DNA of 64,000 bases, taken from positions 1,438,001 to 1,502,000 of the forward strand of contig CP063375.1 in NCBI GenBank assembly GCA_022813675.1. The letters run 5' to 3'. Source of the stretch: Deferribacteraceae bacterium V6Fe1. GTDB lineage: Bacteria; Chrysiogenota; Deferribacteres; Deferribacterales; Deferrivibrionaceae. The position numbers and the translations under genes were made by a program. The notes under the pieces are model-generated. The model ran no database searches. It had not been told where the DNA came from and was given only the letters and a program-made list of their open reading frames with translations. The stretch's first letter is position 1. The number at the start of each line of letters is the position of its first letter. This document shows, piece after piece, positions 62,946 to 64,000 of the stretch.

Positions 62946-64000
62946 ATGAATCGCTTGGGAGAAGATCTGTTAGCAAAAGGTTTGATATCGAAAGAGCAGC
63001 TGAATACAGCTCTTGAAAGACAAAAGGTTACTAAAGAAAGATTGGGCAATATATTGGTGAAACTTGGGTTTATCACTGAGCAGGATCTGTCTAATTTTTT
63101 AATAGAAAAGTATAATGTGCCAAAATATTCGGAAGAAACGGTAAGTATCCCCGCAAGTTTACAAAAGATGGTAGATTTTAATTATGTTGTAAATTATGGG
63201 ATTATTCCGTTCAAGGCTGACGATAAATCTATCTATGTGGGGATTAATAACTTTAACAATTTGATTGAAATTGACTCATTAAACCAAAGATTGGGGAAGA
63301 AGGTTGTCCCTTACTTTTTCAAAGATTCGATGTTTGAAAAGATAATGAGTGATTTTGCTAAATTTCCTTATGGCGTTAAAGATTATGAGTTTAAACCTTT
63401 CAAGGTATTTGCTAAGGATAAGCTTAATTCCAATTACACCCTTGCAGATTTTTTGAAGGTACTTGAAGAGTTTGACAGCTCATTGAAATATGTAATATTT
63501 ATGGAAGGGGAGAGGCCTGTTGCCAGAAAGTCAAGAGTAAATTACAGGCTTGTTTTTGATGAGATTAAAAGGGCTAAGATTCTTGAGTTTATTAAACAGA
63601 CAACAGGGGAAGATGAACGTAAAAAGCTTGTTAAGGATGGGTATGTTAATTTTAAAAAAGAGTTTAACAATAAAACATATTCCTTTTTAATTTTTAAAAG
63701 CCAAGATAAGTTTAGTATCCATGTAAAAGATGCATCATCCACTATTCCTGATATTGAAAACTTGGGATTTAAAGAAGATATACAAAAATACTTAGTCCAA
63801 GTCCCAAAAGGGCTGACTATTTTTACCGCTCCGTACAGACACGGAAAGAGCACCGTATTTTCTTCCATTGTAAATCTATATAACAAAACTAAGCCTTTTA
63901 ATATTGTCATGATAGATACTAATATTGAAAACTATATCCCTCAGAATAAATCAGTTGTCACTATTATTGAGTGTGAAGAAAAGAGTCAGTTTTCAAAAAA
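62946..64000 (+). CDS. GspE/PilT-like secretion ATPase, N-terminal part
   Basis: Open from ATG 62946 (AAGGAG six bases before) to the window edge, over 350 residues, so partial. Residues 1-150 form an MshEN-type N-terminal domain (LGEDLLAKGLISKEQLNTAL and LGFITEQDLSNFLIEKY). The ATPase core starts near residue 200. Its nucleotide-binding loop reads LTIFTAPYRHGKSTVFSSI: GKST is kept, but the usual GPTGSGKT is altered. Probably powers the GspF-like platform. Completion lies beyond the window. Confidence 0.8.
   Translation, partial: MNRLGEDLLAKGLISKEQLNTALERQKVTKERLGNILVKLGFITEQDLSNFLIEKYNVPKYSEETVSIPASLQKMVDFNYVVNYGIIPFKADDKSIYVGINNFNNLIEIDSLNQRLGKKVVPYFFKDSMFEKIMSDFAKFPYGVKDYEFKPFKVFAKDKLNSNYTLADFLKVLEEFDSSLKYVIFMEGERPVARKSRVNYRLVFDEIKRAKILEFIKQTTGEDERKKLVKDGYVNFKKEFNNKTYSFLIFKSQDKFSIHVKDASSTIPDIENLGFKEDIQKYLVQVPKGLTIFTAPYRHGKSTVFSSIVNLYNKTKPFNIVMIDTNIENYIPQNKSVVTIIECEEKSQFSK

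Overview
The window is A+T-rich bacterial DNA, roughly 30% G+C by eye, densely coded with strong GGAGG-type ribosome binding sites. It encodes outer-membrane and lipoprotein genes, a selenocysteine tRNA, SbcCD, an AddB-like nuclease, a minimal type II secretion/pilus-type set and a large type III-A CRISPR locus. This suits a Gram-negative thermophile or moderate thermophile. I lean to Deferribacterota (a Deferribacter-like genome), but that is an inference from gene style, not a proven assignment.

Layout. (1) 1-18.2 kb is mostly chromosomal: an AddB-like nuclease and an HD protein; a minus-strand block of envelope proteins (LPP20/DUF4384, MuiA-like DUF4139, TPR-CHAT lipoprotein); a decayed DUF1566 gene; an ACT protein; a TPR protein with a cold-shock-like tail; and sbcCD. 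(2) 18.5-41.3 kb is a type III-A CRISPR-Cas locus bracketed by two arrays (19 and 14 repeats). Both arrays point the same way, share a homologous leader, and end in the same hairpin and the same truncated IS21 istB fragment. Between them lie an adaptation operon on the minus strand (a TPR/primase-polymerase protein, cas1, cas2), a divergent four-gene cassette resembling the SAVED-Lon CalpL/CalpT/CalpS signalling system plus one extra MazF/PemK-like protein, an outer-membrane protein gene, and one long operon cas6-card1-cas10-csm2-csm3-csm4-csm5-cad1-nudix-csx20. (3) 41.9-54.2 kb is a second defence-like island: a DUF1703-type ATPase/nuclease (with a decayed copy by array 1), an unknown 283-residue protein coupled to a SNF2 helicase, a 1594-residue SF1 helicase with a Vsr-like nuclease tail, a YdbC/PC4-like protein, a PLD-protein fragment and an IS4-like element. 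It ends at tRNA-Sec (selC). (4) 54.5-64 kb is housekeeping: panE, an EamA transporter, another IS4-like element, a GspF-like protein and pseudopilin, mltG, carA, an HtrA protease, and a GspE/PilT-like ATPase cut by the window edge.

How it works together (inference on known families). Csm with Cas10 (HD and GGDD motifs intact) should sense phage RNA and make cyclic oligoadenylate. At least three different effector classes appear to read that signal: Card1 (CARF nuclease), Cad1 (CARF-adenosine deaminase, ATP to ITP) and the SAVED-Lon protease that would cut the MazF-like CalpT and free the sigma-like CalpS. Csx20 would clear the signal, and the Nudix protein next to Cad1 probably acts on the inosine nucleotides. 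I saw no Csm6/Csx1-type HEPN effector. This layering of nuclease, nucleotide-pool and transcriptional responses in one locus, with a fourth member in the Calp cassette, is the most interesting content of the window.
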